Shown: positions 30,183 to 40,059 of the stretch, piece by piece
How the letters are laid out: each line of letters opens with the position of its first letter
Numbering within the stretch: position 1 is the stretch's first letter
Assembly: GCA_937951615.1 (NCBI GenBank)
Contig: CALFBH010000010.1
Span: 118,264 to 182,263 of the forward strand
DNA: 64,000 bases
Direction: 5' to 3'
From: an uncultured Saprospiraceae bacterium
Lineage (GTDB): Bacteria > Bacteroidota > Bacteroidia > Chitinophagales > Saprospiraceae
Program-made: the position numbers and the translations under genes
The notes under the pieces: model-generated
Databases searched by the model: none
What the model was told of the DNA's origin: nothing
What the model saw: the letters and a program-made list of their open reading frames with translations, nothing else

Positions 30183-32855
30183 ATGAAAGTAGGAATCATC
30201 TTTGGCGGCCCTTCCCGTGAGCGGGAAATCTCATTTGCAGGAGGCAGAACGGTATATGACAACCTGAACAAAACCCTGTTTGAGCCTGTACCTTTATTTG
30301 TCGACAGCCACCGCAATTTTATTTTGCTAGACTGGCAGTATGTATATAAAGGCACGATACGCGACTTTTATCCACCCATCAGCTCGCTGCCCGAATCGGC
30401 GCATGAATTTCAAATCTATATAGAAAGTATTCCCGACCTGACGCCTGAGGCTTATGATGCTCTCATGCGACAAGTCGGTCGTCCGGTACAACTGGAAGAA
30501 CTGCCTGACTTGATAGATTTTGCTTTTCTTGCTTTGCATGGCACTTTTGGTGAAGATGGACAAATACAAGGTTTGCTGGAAAGTCTGGATCTGCCTTATA
30601 CAGGAAGTGGTATCCGTGCTTCCAGCATTGGTATGGACAAGGCATTTCAGAAAAAAATCATGAGCGCGGGCGATTTTCCCTGTCCGAATATTCTGGAGAT
30701 CAAACGGCAAGACTGGATAGAAGGAGATACAGATAATTTTTATACCACTGTCGTGGAAAAAACGGGTTTCCCAATCGTCATTCGCCCTGCCAATCAAGGC
30801 TCCTCTATTGGCGTTGCGATTATTGATAAAAATGAAGGCAAAGACAGATTCAATAAGGCTGTTAATGATGCTTTCTTCCGCGAAAATATCACCGCAGTAC
30901 AATGGAATGGTTATTCGGAGACAGAAAAGATAGCTTTTCTCCGCAAGCTCGGCGACATACGTGAGGGCATTGGATTTCCAGTTGCCGCAGATGAGCAAGT
31001 CATTTACCATCCTGAACAATTGCTGACTTTCCTGAACACCCATTTGGCGAAAGCCAAAAACATCACACTGGAAAGCCACCTGACTGAACAGATTGTTATT
31101 GCAGAAGAATTTATAGACGGGCAGGAATTTTCCTGCATTGTATTGAGGCAGGAAGATGGCTCAGTCGTTGCACTACCGCCCACCGAGATCATCAAGGGCA
31201 AAGAGGTTTTTGATTATCGTTCCAAATACCTGGCTGGCTTGTCGCGCAAGGAAACACCGATACGACTACCCGATGCACAAATTCATGAAATCCGCCAGGA
31301 ATGTGAACGGCTGTTTCATTATCTGGAGTTCAATACTTATGCTCGGATTGATGGCTTTATCAAAGCGGATGGCACGATTTATCTCAACGATCCCAACACG
31401 ACTTCCGGGATGCTGCCTTCTTCTTTTTTCTTCCATCAGGCAGCGGAGATTGGGTTGAACCCTTCTCAGTTTCTGACCTATATTATTCGGGCTTCTTTAC
31501 AGGAAAGGATGGCGACGTCCTTGGAAACAGGCAGTTTTGCTCATTTGCTTACTGATTTGGATACTCATATCGCTTCGCTCAAAAAAGGGCAGACCAACAA
31601 ACAAAAAATTGCAGTCATTTTGGGTGGCTATTCTTCTGAAAGGCATATTTCGGTAGAAAGCGGACGCAATATTTATGAAAAACTCGCCAGTTCAGACAAG
31701 TACGAGCCGATTCCTGTTTTCCTGACGGGAAGTGGCGAAGACATTCAACTCTATCAAATCCCCATCAATTTATTATTGAAAGATAATGCCGATGATATTC
31801 GGGATAAAATTTACACCTATAAAAAGCATCCTGTTCTGGAAACCATCAAACAGGAATGTGCTGTACTGACCAATAAATATGCTTCCGCAAATGTCGTTTT
31901 TGAGCCAAGAAAATTGTCTTATGATGAACTGACAAACATGGTAGATGGCGCATTCATCGCCTTACATGGTCGTCCAGGTGAAGATGGTACTTTGCAGGGC
32001 ATTTTCGATACCTTGGGCTTGCCTTATAATGGCTCGCCCCCTCATTCGTCCAATATCACCATTAACAAATATGAAACCCTGCAAAAACTCAAAGCTGCCG
32101 GATTTACGGTGACGGACCAATTGCTGATCAGCAAAGCTGACTTTTTGAAAAATGCGCAGGAGTGTATTGGAAGAATACAAACTAGTTTTGATTATCCGCT
32201 TATCGCCAAACCACTGGATGATGGCTGTAGTTCTGCGGTTAAAATGATTCGTGACCGCGACCAGATGGCGGCTTATTTGCGGGCTATTTTCCGTAAGGAG
32301 ACAGAAGAATTTGTTGCTCCGCTAGATGCTAAGATTTTAAAATTATTGCCCAAAGAAGAATTTCCACACAAAGAGTTAGCCCTCATAGAAGCCCTAATCA
32401 CCAGCAAAGGAGCAAAACATTTTCTGGAAATCACGGGAGGACTGCTCACTCGACGAGTGAATGGCGAATTGGAATACGAAATGTTTGAGCCTTCAGAGGC
32501 TTTGTCGGAAGGCGAAATATTATCATTGGAAGAAAAATTTCTGGCTGGTGAAGGACAAAACATCACACCTGCCCGTTTTGCTGACAATCAGCAGGATTAT
32601 GCGTATATTGCAGCCCAGGTAAAAGCCGAATTAGAACGCGCTGCCCGACTGCTGAATGTAGAAGGTTATGCGCGGATAGATGCTTTTGTACGCATTCATG
32701 AAGATGGAAAAGTGGAGACAATTATTATAGAAATTAATTCACTGCCAGGCATGACACCGGCGACCTGCATTTTTCATCAGACCGCAATTAACGGTTATAA
32801 GCCTTATGATTTTATTGATAAAATACTGGAATTTGGACTTGAATTGGTTGATTAG
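30183..32855 (+). CDS. Tandem-fused D-alanine--D-alanine ligase-like protein (two ATP-grasp ligase halves)
   Basis: Two N-lobe signatures: GGPSREREISFAGG and GGYSSERHISVESG; two ALHGxxGEDGxxQG...LPYxGS; two ARID[GA]F blocks. Confidence 0.9.
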   Translation: MKVGIIFGGPSREREISFAGGRTVYDNLNKTLFEPVPLFVDSHRNFILLDWQYVYKGTIRDFYPPISSLPESAHEFQIYIESIPDLTPEAYDALMRQVGRPVQLEELPDLIDFAFLALHGTFGEDGQIQGLLESLDLPYTGSGIRASSIGMDKAFQKKIMSAGDFPCPNILEIKRQDWIEGDTDNFYTTVVEKTGFPIVIRPANQGSSIGVAIIDKNEGKDRFNKAVNDAFFRENITAVQWNGYSETEKIAFLRKLGDIREGIGFPVAADEQVIYHPEQLLTFLNTHLAKAKNITLESHLTEQIVIAEEFIDGQEFSCIVLRQEDGSVVALPPTEIIKGKEVFDYRSKYLAGLSRKETPIRLPDAQIHEIRQECERLFHYLEFNTYARIDGFIKADGTIYLNDPNTTSGMLPSSFFFHQAAEIGLNPSQFLTYIIRASLQERMATSLETGSFAHLLTDLDTHIASLKKGQTNKQKIAVILGGYSSERHISVESGRNIYEKLASSDKYEPIPVFLTGSGEDIQLYQIPINLLLKDNADDIRDKIYTYKKHPVLETIKQECAVLTNKYASANVVFEPRKLSYDELTNMVDGAFIALHGRPGEDGTLQGIFDTLGLPYNGSPPHSSNITINKYETLQKLKAAGFTVTDQLLISKADFLKNAQECIGRIQTSFDYPLIAKPLDDGCSSAVKMIRDRDQMAAYLRAIFRKETEEFVAPLDAKILKLLPKEEFPHKELALIEALITSKGAKHFLEITGGLLTRRVNGELEYEMFEPSEALSEGEILSLEEKFLAGEGQNITPARFADNQQDYAYIAAQVKAELERAARLLNVEGYARIDAFVRIHEDGKVETIIIEINSLPGMTPATCIFHQTAINGYKPYDFIDKILEFGLELVD

Positions 32856-32970
32856 GTTATTAAGTAATTGAGTTATGTGAAGTATTGAGTATTTTGCTAC
32901 GCAAAAGACTCAATCAACTCAATAACTCAATCAACCCAATAACTCAATCAACCCAATCAACTCAATCAAC
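32844..32970. repeat. Foldback element: GATTNNGTTATTAAGT/ACTCAATCAAC arms, core TTTTGCTACGCAAAA (32892-32906)
   Basis: Inverted simple-sequence arms. Confidence 0.85.
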
Positions 32971-32977
32971 GACAAAG

Positions 32978-33841
32978 ATGAGCGATAACAGCATTATAAA
33001 AAGAATATTAAACTGGATAAAAAAAGCATTGGTAGAAACTGGCTATTTCCTGAGTAGTCGGATTTTCCTGAAAAACCTGATCATCGCACTGGGTATTCTT
33101 GCCCTGCTTTTGTTTTTAGTATTCAAATTCCTCAATGTCTATACAAAGCATGGCGAGTCCATCACGCTACCCGACCTGCGTGGTCAATCTTTAGAATTGG
33201 CTGAAGAGCAAATGAAAGGCAAGCATATTGAATTGTTTGTTATCGACTCTTTGTATTTCCCCGACAAAAAGCCTTTTACGATTCTTGAACAAGACCCTTT
33301 ACCCGATTCAAAAGTAAAGGAAAGCAGGAAAGTATATCTGACGGTAAATGCCAGTGTGCCGCCACCAGTCAATGTCCCCGATGTGTGGGGAAAAGATGTA
33401 GATTTTGCCAAACGTCTGTTACGAGCCCGTGGATTTTCTGTTCATAAAAAAATAGAGTATAAATCAGATCCGGCAGTCAATACCGTTTTGCAAGTCAAAC
33501 ATAATGGCAAGCAACTCATACGCCCCAATACTAAAGATAAAAAAAGTGTGCTGAAAATACCTAAAGGCTCAGAATTGAAACTAGTCGTGGCAGAAGGCGG
33601 TGGCTCATCTATGGTGGTTCCAAGACTAGTCTGCCAGACCATGGACGAAGCAGGTTTTCAAATTCAAAGTTATAACCTAAATCTTGGCTCAGTGATGGTT
33701 GATGAAACAGTGAAGGACACGGCAAGCGCGTATATCTGGAAGCAGAATCCGGATTATAGTAGAGGTGACATTATACGCATGGGCGAGCAGGTGGATATCT
33801 GGCTGACAGCGACAAAGCCCGGCGAATGTCAAGGCTGGTAG
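32978..33841 (+). CDS. PASTA domain-containing membrane protein
   Basis: TM segment then repeats LPDLRGQSLELAEEQMK, VPDVWGKDVDFAKRLLRARGF, VPRLVCQTMDEAGF. The ORF-track start at 32885 lies in repeat sequence; ATG at 32978 preferred. Confidence 0.85.
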   Translation: MSDNSIIKRILNWIKKALVETGYFLSSRIFLKNLIIALGILALLLFLVFKFLNVYTKHGESITLPDLRGQSLELAEEQMKGKHIELFVIDSLYFPDKKPFTILEQDPLPDSKVKESRKVYLTVNASVPPPVNVPDVWGKDVDFAKRLLRARGFSVHKKIEYKSDPAVNTVLQVKHNGKQLIRPNTKDKKSVLKIPKGSELKLVVAEGGGSSMVVPRLVCQTMDEAGFQIQSYNLNLGSVMVDETVKDTASAYIWKQNPDYSRGDIIRMGEQVDIWLTATKPGECQGW

Positions 33842-33845
33842 TCTT

Positions 33846-33946
<101 letters not shown>

Positions 33947-34116
33947 TATAAAAACAGTCTCTTACACAACAAATCATTATACCTTTTCGTATTCTATTGC
34001 GACATCGTTAAGGAATCCTTAATTTATTATTTACTAAAAAACATTCAAAAAATAAATTCTTTATTTGAATTGCTTATTTATTTTTTGACTGCTTCTAAAA
34101 AAGCAAACGACTGCTT

Positions 34117-36003
34117 ATGAAATGCTTAATCGCAACGAGTTTTTTATTATTCGCCTCTATTTTTTTATATGCTCAACCCATTGAAATGCCGCTGACGCAT
34201 AATCCGGTTTTGCAACAATACGCTAAGGCGCATCCCAAACAAGCAAAGGCTAATCGGCAGGTGACCAATACGCTGATGCTACCTTTTTTCGATGATTTTT
34301 CATACGAAGGTCCTTATCCCGATTCTACGCTTTGGATGGATAATCAGGCTTACGTGAATCCTACATTGGGCAAAAATCCGCCTTCAGTAGGCGTAGCCAC
34401 ACTAGACGGACTAAATGCTCATGGTACACCTTATGAAGGTGGGGAAAACTGGGCTGACACCCTGACTTCTATGCCTATCGACTTATCGGCACTGACTGTT
34501 TCCGACAATATTTATATGAGCTTTTTTGTAGAACCACAGGGCAACGGAGACTCCCCAGAAGCTATTGATGTACTCAAGATAGAGTTTAAAGACTTCAACG
34601 ACAACTGGCAGCAGATGATGGAAATTTCGGGCGATACCGCTTCGACTTTTGCGTATCACAGTATCTTTCTTGGCTCTTTATATCTCAGTGATGATTTTCA
34701 GTTTCGCTTTACCAATTATAATGCAAGAACCGGATTTGTGGATCTCTGGCATATTGATTATGTAAGAATTGATACTGACCGATTGAATAATGACCAATCC
34801 TTTGGAGATGTTTGTTTTACTGAATATCCGCCTTCTATATTGAGAGATTATCGCGCAATGCCCTGGCCGCATTATTATACAGATGTAAATAATAATTTTG
34901 TCACTTCCGAAAGCTGGGCAGGTATTGATTTGAAAATAAAAAATCATAGCACATCCAGCTATGTTCTCGACAATGCTTATTATGATGCTGATGAAGATAT
35001 ATATGACCTCAATGTGGTAAATTGGGATAATGGAAGTACCTCCATTCCCGCAAGTAGCAATCAAACTTTATCCGGCTCACTTAATCTGAATACAGATTTG
35101 AATTTTGGTCCGCTATTCTCTATCAATCCGACACAGGCTAAAATCAATACGACTTATTATTATACCGTATCGGGCCAGGATGAACTGACGAATCAGCCTA
35201 ATTTTGTGGTACAAAATGATACCGTTACCACCGAAACTATATTTGGCAATTACTTTGCTTATGACGATGGGACTGCGGAAAGCAATATTGGACTCAACGC
35301 ATTTGGCTCACAAGCCGCTGTTCAGTTCAAACTCAATGTAGATGACACGCTGACTGCCATACAAATTCATATTCCGCATGTCGCAGGCGATGTTTCCACT
35401 CAGTCTTTCCACCTAAAAGTATGGGAAGGCAGCCTAAACAACGAACCACCTGTATACGAGCGTAATTTTGCTACGCCAGAATACGCGCCAGGGCTTAATG
35501 GTTTTCATACTTACGAGCTTGATGTCCCTCTTTTCATGAGCAAAGATAATAACTACTACATCGGCTGGCAGCAGGCAAGTAATGAAACGCCGCCTATCCC
35601 TGTGGGTTTTGACAAAAACAATCCTTTTGCCGCTTCCAAAAATTTCTATAATATCGGTACAGGATGGAATCCATTCACTGCTGCTGGGCTGGAAGGTGCA
35701 TTGATGATTCGTGCGGTGACAACGGAAGGCAGTGTTTTTGTCAGCAATGAGGAAGTCCTTTCGGCCGAGGAGGTGGTGAGTATTTTTCCTAATCCAGTCA
35801 GCAATCAACTTTTCTTTAATTTGAAAACGGGTATTTATCAGGATTATGAAGTAGCTGTTTATAGTGCGCTGGGGCAATTAGCTTTTACGCAGACGCTGAC
35901 TGAATCTATTCCAGTATATCATTTGCCAAGTGGAATTTATTTTATAAAATTGCAGGATAAAACGACTGAACAGGTTTATACTTATAAATTTGTGAAGCGA
36001 TAA
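34117..36003 (+). CDS. Secreted protein with C-terminal type IX secretion sorting domain
   Basis: Signal peptide; C-terminus VVSIFPNPVSNQLFFNLK...YHLPSGIYFIKLQDKTTEQVYTYKFVKR. Confidence 0.88.
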   Translation: MKCLIATSFLLFASIFLYAQPIEMPLTHNPVLQQYAKAHPKQAKANRQVTNTLMLPFFDDFSYEGPYPDSTLWMDNQAYVNPTLGKNPPSVGVATLDGLNAHGTPYEGGENWADTLTSMPIDLSALTVSDNIYMSFFVEPQGNGDSPEAIDVLKIEFKDFNDNWQQMMEISGDTASTFAYHSIFLGSLYLSDDFQFRFTNYNARTGFVDLWHIDYVRIDTDRLNNDQSFGDVCFTEYPPSILRDYRAMPWPHYYTDVNNNFVTSESWAGIDLKIKNHSTSSYVLDNAYYDADEDIYDLNVVNWDNGSTSIPASSNQTLSGSLNLNTDLNFGPLFSINPTQAKINTTYYYTVSGQDELTNQPNFVVQNDTVTTETIFGNYFAYDDGTAESNIGLNAFGSQAAVQFKLNVDDTLTAIQIHIPHVAGDVSTQSFHLKVWEGSLNNEPPVYERNFATPEYAPGLNGFHTYELDVPLFMSKDNNYYIGWQQASNETPPIPVGFDKNNPFAASKNFYNIGTGWNPFTAAGLEGALMIRAVTTEGSVFVSNEEVLSAEEVVSIFPNPVSNQLFFNLKTGIYQDYEVAVYSALGQLAFTQTLTESIPVYHLPSGIYFIKLQDKTTEQVYTYKFVKR

Positions 36004-36020
36004 GATTTAAAGAATATCAT

Positions 36021-36060
36021 CGAACGTTTACTAAACCTACATAGGTTTAGTAAACGTTCG
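36021..36060. repeat. 40-bp hairpin CGAACGTTTACTAAACCT-ACAT-AGGTTTAGTAAACGTTCG
   Basis: 18-bp perfect arms, 4-nt loop. Confidence 0.92.
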
Positions 36061-36063
36061 TTA

Positions 36064-36384
36064 ATGACCAATCACCATAATATGCCAGATATCACAGTAG
36101 AAGAACTCAAACAAAAACTCGACAAGGAGGAAAAATTTGTGTTCATAGATGTACGCGAACCACACGAATATGCGGAGTTCAATCTCAATGCTCAACTTAT
36201 TCCGCTTGGTACGCTACCGCTTCGTTTAAATGAATTTGAAGACCATAAAAATGAAGAAATTGTCGTTCATTGTCGCTCTGGCGGACGCAGTGGACAGGCA
36301 AAAGCCTTTATGATACAAGCTGGTTTCACCAATGTCCGCAACTTACTCGGCGGTGTTTTGGATTGGCAGGCTAAGTTTAAGTGA
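36064..36384 (+). CDS. Rhodanese-like domain protein
   Basis: FIDVREPHEYAEFNLNAQLIPLGTLP, IVVHCRSGGRSGQA. Confidence 0.93.
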   Translation: MTNHHNMPDITVEELKQKLDKEEKFVFIDVREPHEYAEFNLNAQLIPLGTLPLRLNEFEDHKNEEIVVHCRSGGRSGQAKAFMIQAGFTNVRNLLGGVLDWQAKFK

Positions 36385-36468
36385 TTGGGGTATTGGGGTA
36401 ATTGTATATTAGGGTATTAGTGATCGCCAGTCACCAATACCCTAATTCCCCACTACCCAATACCCCAG
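36382..36468. repeat. Foldback element: GGGGTATTGGGGTAATT arms
   Basis: ggggtattggggtaattgtatattagggtattagtga vs reverse complement of tcaccaataccctaattccccactacccaatacccc. Confidence 0.9.
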
Positions 36469-36567
36469 CTAAGCGTCTCCCAAACGACACTCCTTCCCTA
36501 TATATTTTCCGTACATTTACAGCGGCATAAATTATTTGTTATTTGTGTTTGAATTTGAATCTAGATC

Positions 36568-37269
36568 ATGCCAAACGACTTAGCTATTGACATCATTATT
36601 CCTGCATTCAATGAAGAAAATGCAGTGGATAAAGTGCTGGCAGAAATACCTGCCGACCTGATTCGGGAGGTCATTGTATGCAATAATGGCAGCACCGACC
36701 AAACCGCAGAAGTCGCCAGAAAAGGCGGCGCGACGGTACTTGATGAACCGCAAAAGGGCTACGGACATGCCTGCCTGAAAGGAATTCAATACCTACGCAA
36801 CAAACCTGCCGACCAACAACCGGATGTTGTCATATTTCTGGATGCTGATTATTCGGATTATCCAGAAGAAGCCCGTTTGCTCATGCAGCCTATTATAGAG
36901 CAAGACATGGACATGGTCATTGGTTCGCGTGCATTGGGTGATTTGGAACGCGGCTCTATGACACCACAACAAATTTTTGGCAATTGGTTGGCGACCAATC
37001 TTATCAAGTTATTTTACCAATACGAATTTACAGATTTAGGCCCCTTTCGGGCAATAAAGTGGCAGAAGCTGCTAGAACTAGATATGCAGGACACCACTTA
37101 TGGCTGGACAGTAGAAATGCAGGTCAAAGCCGCTAAATTGAAATATAAATGCACCGAGATACCCGTCAATTATCGCAAACGCATTGGCAAATCTAAAGTT
37201 TCTGGCACCGTCAAAGGTACGATTCTAGCTGGACACAAAATCTTGTGGACTATATTTAAATTACTTTGA
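36568..37269 (+). CDS. Glycosyltransferase family 2 (dolichol-phosphate mannosyltransferase-like)
   Basis: IDIIIPAFNEENAVDKVLAEIP, VVIFLDADYSDYPEEA. Confidence 0.92.
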   Translation: MPNDLAIDIIIPAFNEENAVDKVLAEIPADLIREVIVCNNGSTDQTAEVARKGGATVLDEPQKGYGHACLKGIQYLRNKPADQQPDVVIFLDADYSDYPEEARLLMQPIIEQDMDMVIGSRALGDLERGSMTPQQIFGNWLATNLIKLFYQYEFTDLGPFRAIKWQKLLELDMQDTTYGWTVEMQVKAAKLKYKCTEIPVNYRKRIGKSKVSGTVKGTILAGHKILWTIFKLL

Positions 37270-37272
37270 AAT

Positions 37273-37438
37273 GTGTTGGTGAGTTGCGGGGTGATGAGTT
37301 GCGGGTTCGTGAGTTACGGGTTCGCAAGTTACGAGGTGAAAAAGTTCGTTTTTTTGCTTTGCAAAAAACGACAACACAACAACACGACAACACAACAACA
37401 CGACAACACAACAACACGACAACACAACAACAAACACA
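37273..37438. repeat. Composite element: (GAGTTGCGGGTTCGT)n arm, core CGTTTTTTTGCTTTGCAAAAAACG (37347-37370), (ACAACACAACAACACG)n arm
   Basis: Period-15 and period-16 repeats around palindromic core. Confidence 0.88.
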
Positions 37439-37441
37439 TAC

Positions 37442-38935
37442 ATGGCATTCATCACCTATTTTCTAATTACATTTTACAGTCTCAGTTTACTATACATCAC
37501 GATTTACTGTCTGATGCAGGTGCATTTATTGTATTTTTACAAACAGAATAAACGCAAGCCTTCCGATAATTTATCTAAGAATGGTGTCGTAGTGGAGGAC
37601 AGTGATTTGCCTTTTGTCACCATTCAGTTGCCCATTTATAATGAGCAGTATGTTGTGGAGCGGCTGATTGACAATATTACTAAATTTGATTATCCCAAAG
37701 ATCGTTTTGAAATTCATATCCTCGATGATTCTACAGATGAAACTGTGGAAATCACCCAAAAAAAAGTAGTCGAATACAAAGCGAAGGGCTTCAATATAGA
37801 ACAGGTTCGCCGGGCAGGACGAGAAGGCTATAAAGCAGGTGCTTTGCGTGACGCGATGCCCTTTGTAAAAGGAGATTTCATTGCTATTTTTGATGCCGAT
37901 TTTCTACCGAATCCTGATTTTTTGCGCCGCACTATTCCTTATTTCAATAATCCGGAAATTGGGGTCGTACAAACCCGCTGGGAACACATCAATAAAAACT
38001 ATTCCCTACTAACTCGCTTGCAGGCCATGCAACTAGATGTCCATTTCACCGTCGAGCAAAAAGGGCGATATGCTGGTGACTGCTTATTACAATTCAATGG
38101 CACAGCAGGTGTATGGCGACACAGCACCATCAATGATGCAGGAGGCTGGGAAGCTGACACACTCACCGAAGACCTCGACCTCAGCTATCGCGCCCAACTC
38201 AAGGGCTGGAAGATTGTTTATCTGGAAAAAGTTGGTTCACCCGCTGAGCTGCCTGCCGAAATGAACGGACTAAAATCCCAGCAATTTCGATGGACAAAAG
38301 GTGGCGCAGAAACCGCCAAGAAAATGCTGCCGCTCATCTGGAAAGCGGATATTTCCCGACGCAAAAAGATTCATGGCACCGTGCATTTGATGTCGAGCAG
38401 CATATTCATTTGTATTTTCCTAATTGGTATCCTTAGTGTGCCGCTGAGTTTTTTGATTCAGGGCATTGAGATTGACATGCGGTATTCTTATATTTTTTAT
38501 GCCGCCACCGTTTCAGTCAGCCTGGTCTATTATGTCGCCAACGTGCAGGCACTGCGCACCGGACAAAGCTATCTTTGGACTTTAGTTAAATTTATCTTTC
38601 TTTTTCCTGTTTTCCTATCCTTGTCAATGGGCTTGTCCCTTCATAATACCATTGCCGTTTTGCAGGGTTATATTGGTAAAAAAACAGCCTTCATTCGTAC
38701 CCCAAAATTCAATATCAATGGCTTGAAAGACAGTTTCAAAAATCATAATTACCTAGCTCGAAAAGTGAGTTGGACAACTATTTTTGAAGGCTTACTCGCG
38801 CTCTATTTCTTAGCTGCTATCATCGTCGATTTGCTCTGGCTGGACAATCGGTCATTTATGGGTTTTCATATTATGTTGTTTGCAGGCTTTGGTTCGATTT
38901 GTTATCTTTCGGTTAAGCATTTGAGTTTGAAGTGA
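37442..38935 (+). CDS. Cellulose synthase-like GT2 membrane glycosyltransferase
   Basis: FVTIQLPIYNEQYVVERLIDNI, FIAIFDADFLP, TLTEDLDLSYRAQLKGW, QQFRWTKGGAET plus TM segments. Confidence 0.93.
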   Translation: MAFITYFLITFYSLSLLYITIYCLMQVHLLYFYKQNKRKPSDNLSKNGVVVEDSDLPFVTIQLPIYNEQYVVERLIDNITKFDYPKDRFEIHILDDSTDETVEITQKKVVEYKAKGFNIEQVRRAGREGYKAGALRDAMPFVKGDFIAIFDADFLPNPDFLRRTIPYFNNPEIGVVQTRWEHINKNYSLLTRLQAMQLDVHFTVEQKGRYAGDCLLQFNGTAGVWRHSTINDAGGWEADTLTEDLDLSYRAQLKGWKIVYLEKVGSPAELPAEMNGLKSQQFRWTKGGAETAKKMLPLIWKADISRRKKIHGTVHLMSSSIFICIFLIGILSVPLSFLIQGIEIDMRYSYIFYAATVSVSLVYYVANVQALRTGQSYLWTLVKFIFLFPVFLSLSMGLSLHNTIAVLQGYIGKKTAFIRTPKFNINGLKDSFKNHNYLARKVSWTTIFEGLLALYFLAAIIVDLLWLDNRSFMGFHIMLFAGFGSICYLSVKHLSLK

Positions 38936-38969
38936 TACGTTTCATCGCTGCATCATGCAGGTAACTGAG

Positions 38970-39066
38970 CTTTGGACGAAAAGGAAATTAGGGTATTGGG
39001 ATTTTAGGTTAAAAATCGTTGAAAATCAAAAAAATATCAAATTTCCTAATTCCCCAGTGTCCAAAG
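38970..39066. repeat. Foldback element CTTTGGAC...GTCCAAAG with GGGTATTGGG / CCTAATTCCCC arms
   Basis: Inverted ends; related to 43064..43219. Confidence 0.8.
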
Positions 39067-39074
39067 TCCAGTAG

Positions 39075-39755
39075 TTATGGTGGTAAAGGCTGCGTTTTTT
39101 TTCTAAAAACATAAGCCAGCCCGATACTCCAGGTGAAATGCAGGCGCATCAAAAACGGACGATCTTTTTCCCAGGGGATAATGTCGCTTTTTTTCGGATT
39201 GGACAAAATTGTAGTTAGCCCGACACCTGTCGAGAAATTAAACCGCAGGTTTTTATACAATCTCGGAGAGATATCTATTCCCACACTTTTACTAAATGAC
39301 AACACAGGCTTGCCTGTTCTTATGGTATCAATAAACCAGACAGGGTCGCCTTGGTCAGTCCAAGCGCCATAAAATGCTTGGCCATAGGTCAGTACTTCTG
39401 CCCCAAAAACATCTACATCGGCATAGATACCAGGATTGAGGTGAGATTTTTTGAAAGGAATGCGACGGGTATAGCCTGCATTTACACCAAGGTACTCCAC
39501 AAAGTCATCGGCATAAAAGCGATTGCGGTAAGTGTGCAGCTCAAACTCCCGGTGTACCCGGTTGATAAACCAGTTTACTCCACCATGCCATTCATTATTG
39601 CCTCTGATATGGAGATAGGAAGCTGAATAATCACGCCCAATGTAGGTGTCGTTGATATTGACCTGAATGCCCCAGGCATTATCCTGTGCCTCCATTTGTG
39701 CGAATAAGGATAAAACACAATAACATCCAATGAGTATTGTTTTTAAATTCATCAT
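39075..39755 (-). CDS. Secreted hypothetical protein, probable outer-membrane-type, distant relative of the next two genes
   Basis: Signal peptide; C-terminal pattern RLHFTWSIGLAYVFRKKTQPL resembles RWSIGINYRLRKKTVQRLYY. Confidence 0.6.
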   Translation of the reverse strand: MMNLKTILIGCYCVLSLFAQMEAQDNAWGIQVNINDTYIGRDYSASYLHIRGNNEWHGGVNWFINRVHREFELHTYRNRFYADDFVEYLGVNAGYTRRIPFKKSHLNPGIYADVDVFGAEVLTYGQAFYGAWTDQGDPVWFIDTIRTGKPVLSFSKSVGIDISPRLYKNLRFNFSTGVGLTTILSNPKKSDIIPWEKDRPFLMRLHFTWSIGLAYVFRKKTQPLPP

Positions 39756-40059
39756 TTTTCTATTTAATTTGGAGTTAGTAATTAGTTGATTAGTGACTGG
39801 TTATTAGTTGCTTATAAAGCTTATGCTTTATGCTTGGCAAAAACTCCCTTTTTATTAAAGGAATATTTTATAGCTAAAAAACAAATTTTAAAATAATTTA
39901 AATTAAAAATGGTTCAGGTTCAGTAAAATCAAAAGATAAAATATCAAACAGCATGAAATTTAATTATAATCCCTCATAAAAGTCAATGACCTTTTGCAAT
40001 GACTAATTCTGGTAATGTATTGACTAATAACTAATTAAACAATCACTAATAACGCCAAT

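Noticed and set aside
37261-37551. Three short ORFs (64-92 aa) with TTTQQHDNTTT or VVVLSCCCVVV
   Set aside because: Generated by the composite repeat 37273..37438.
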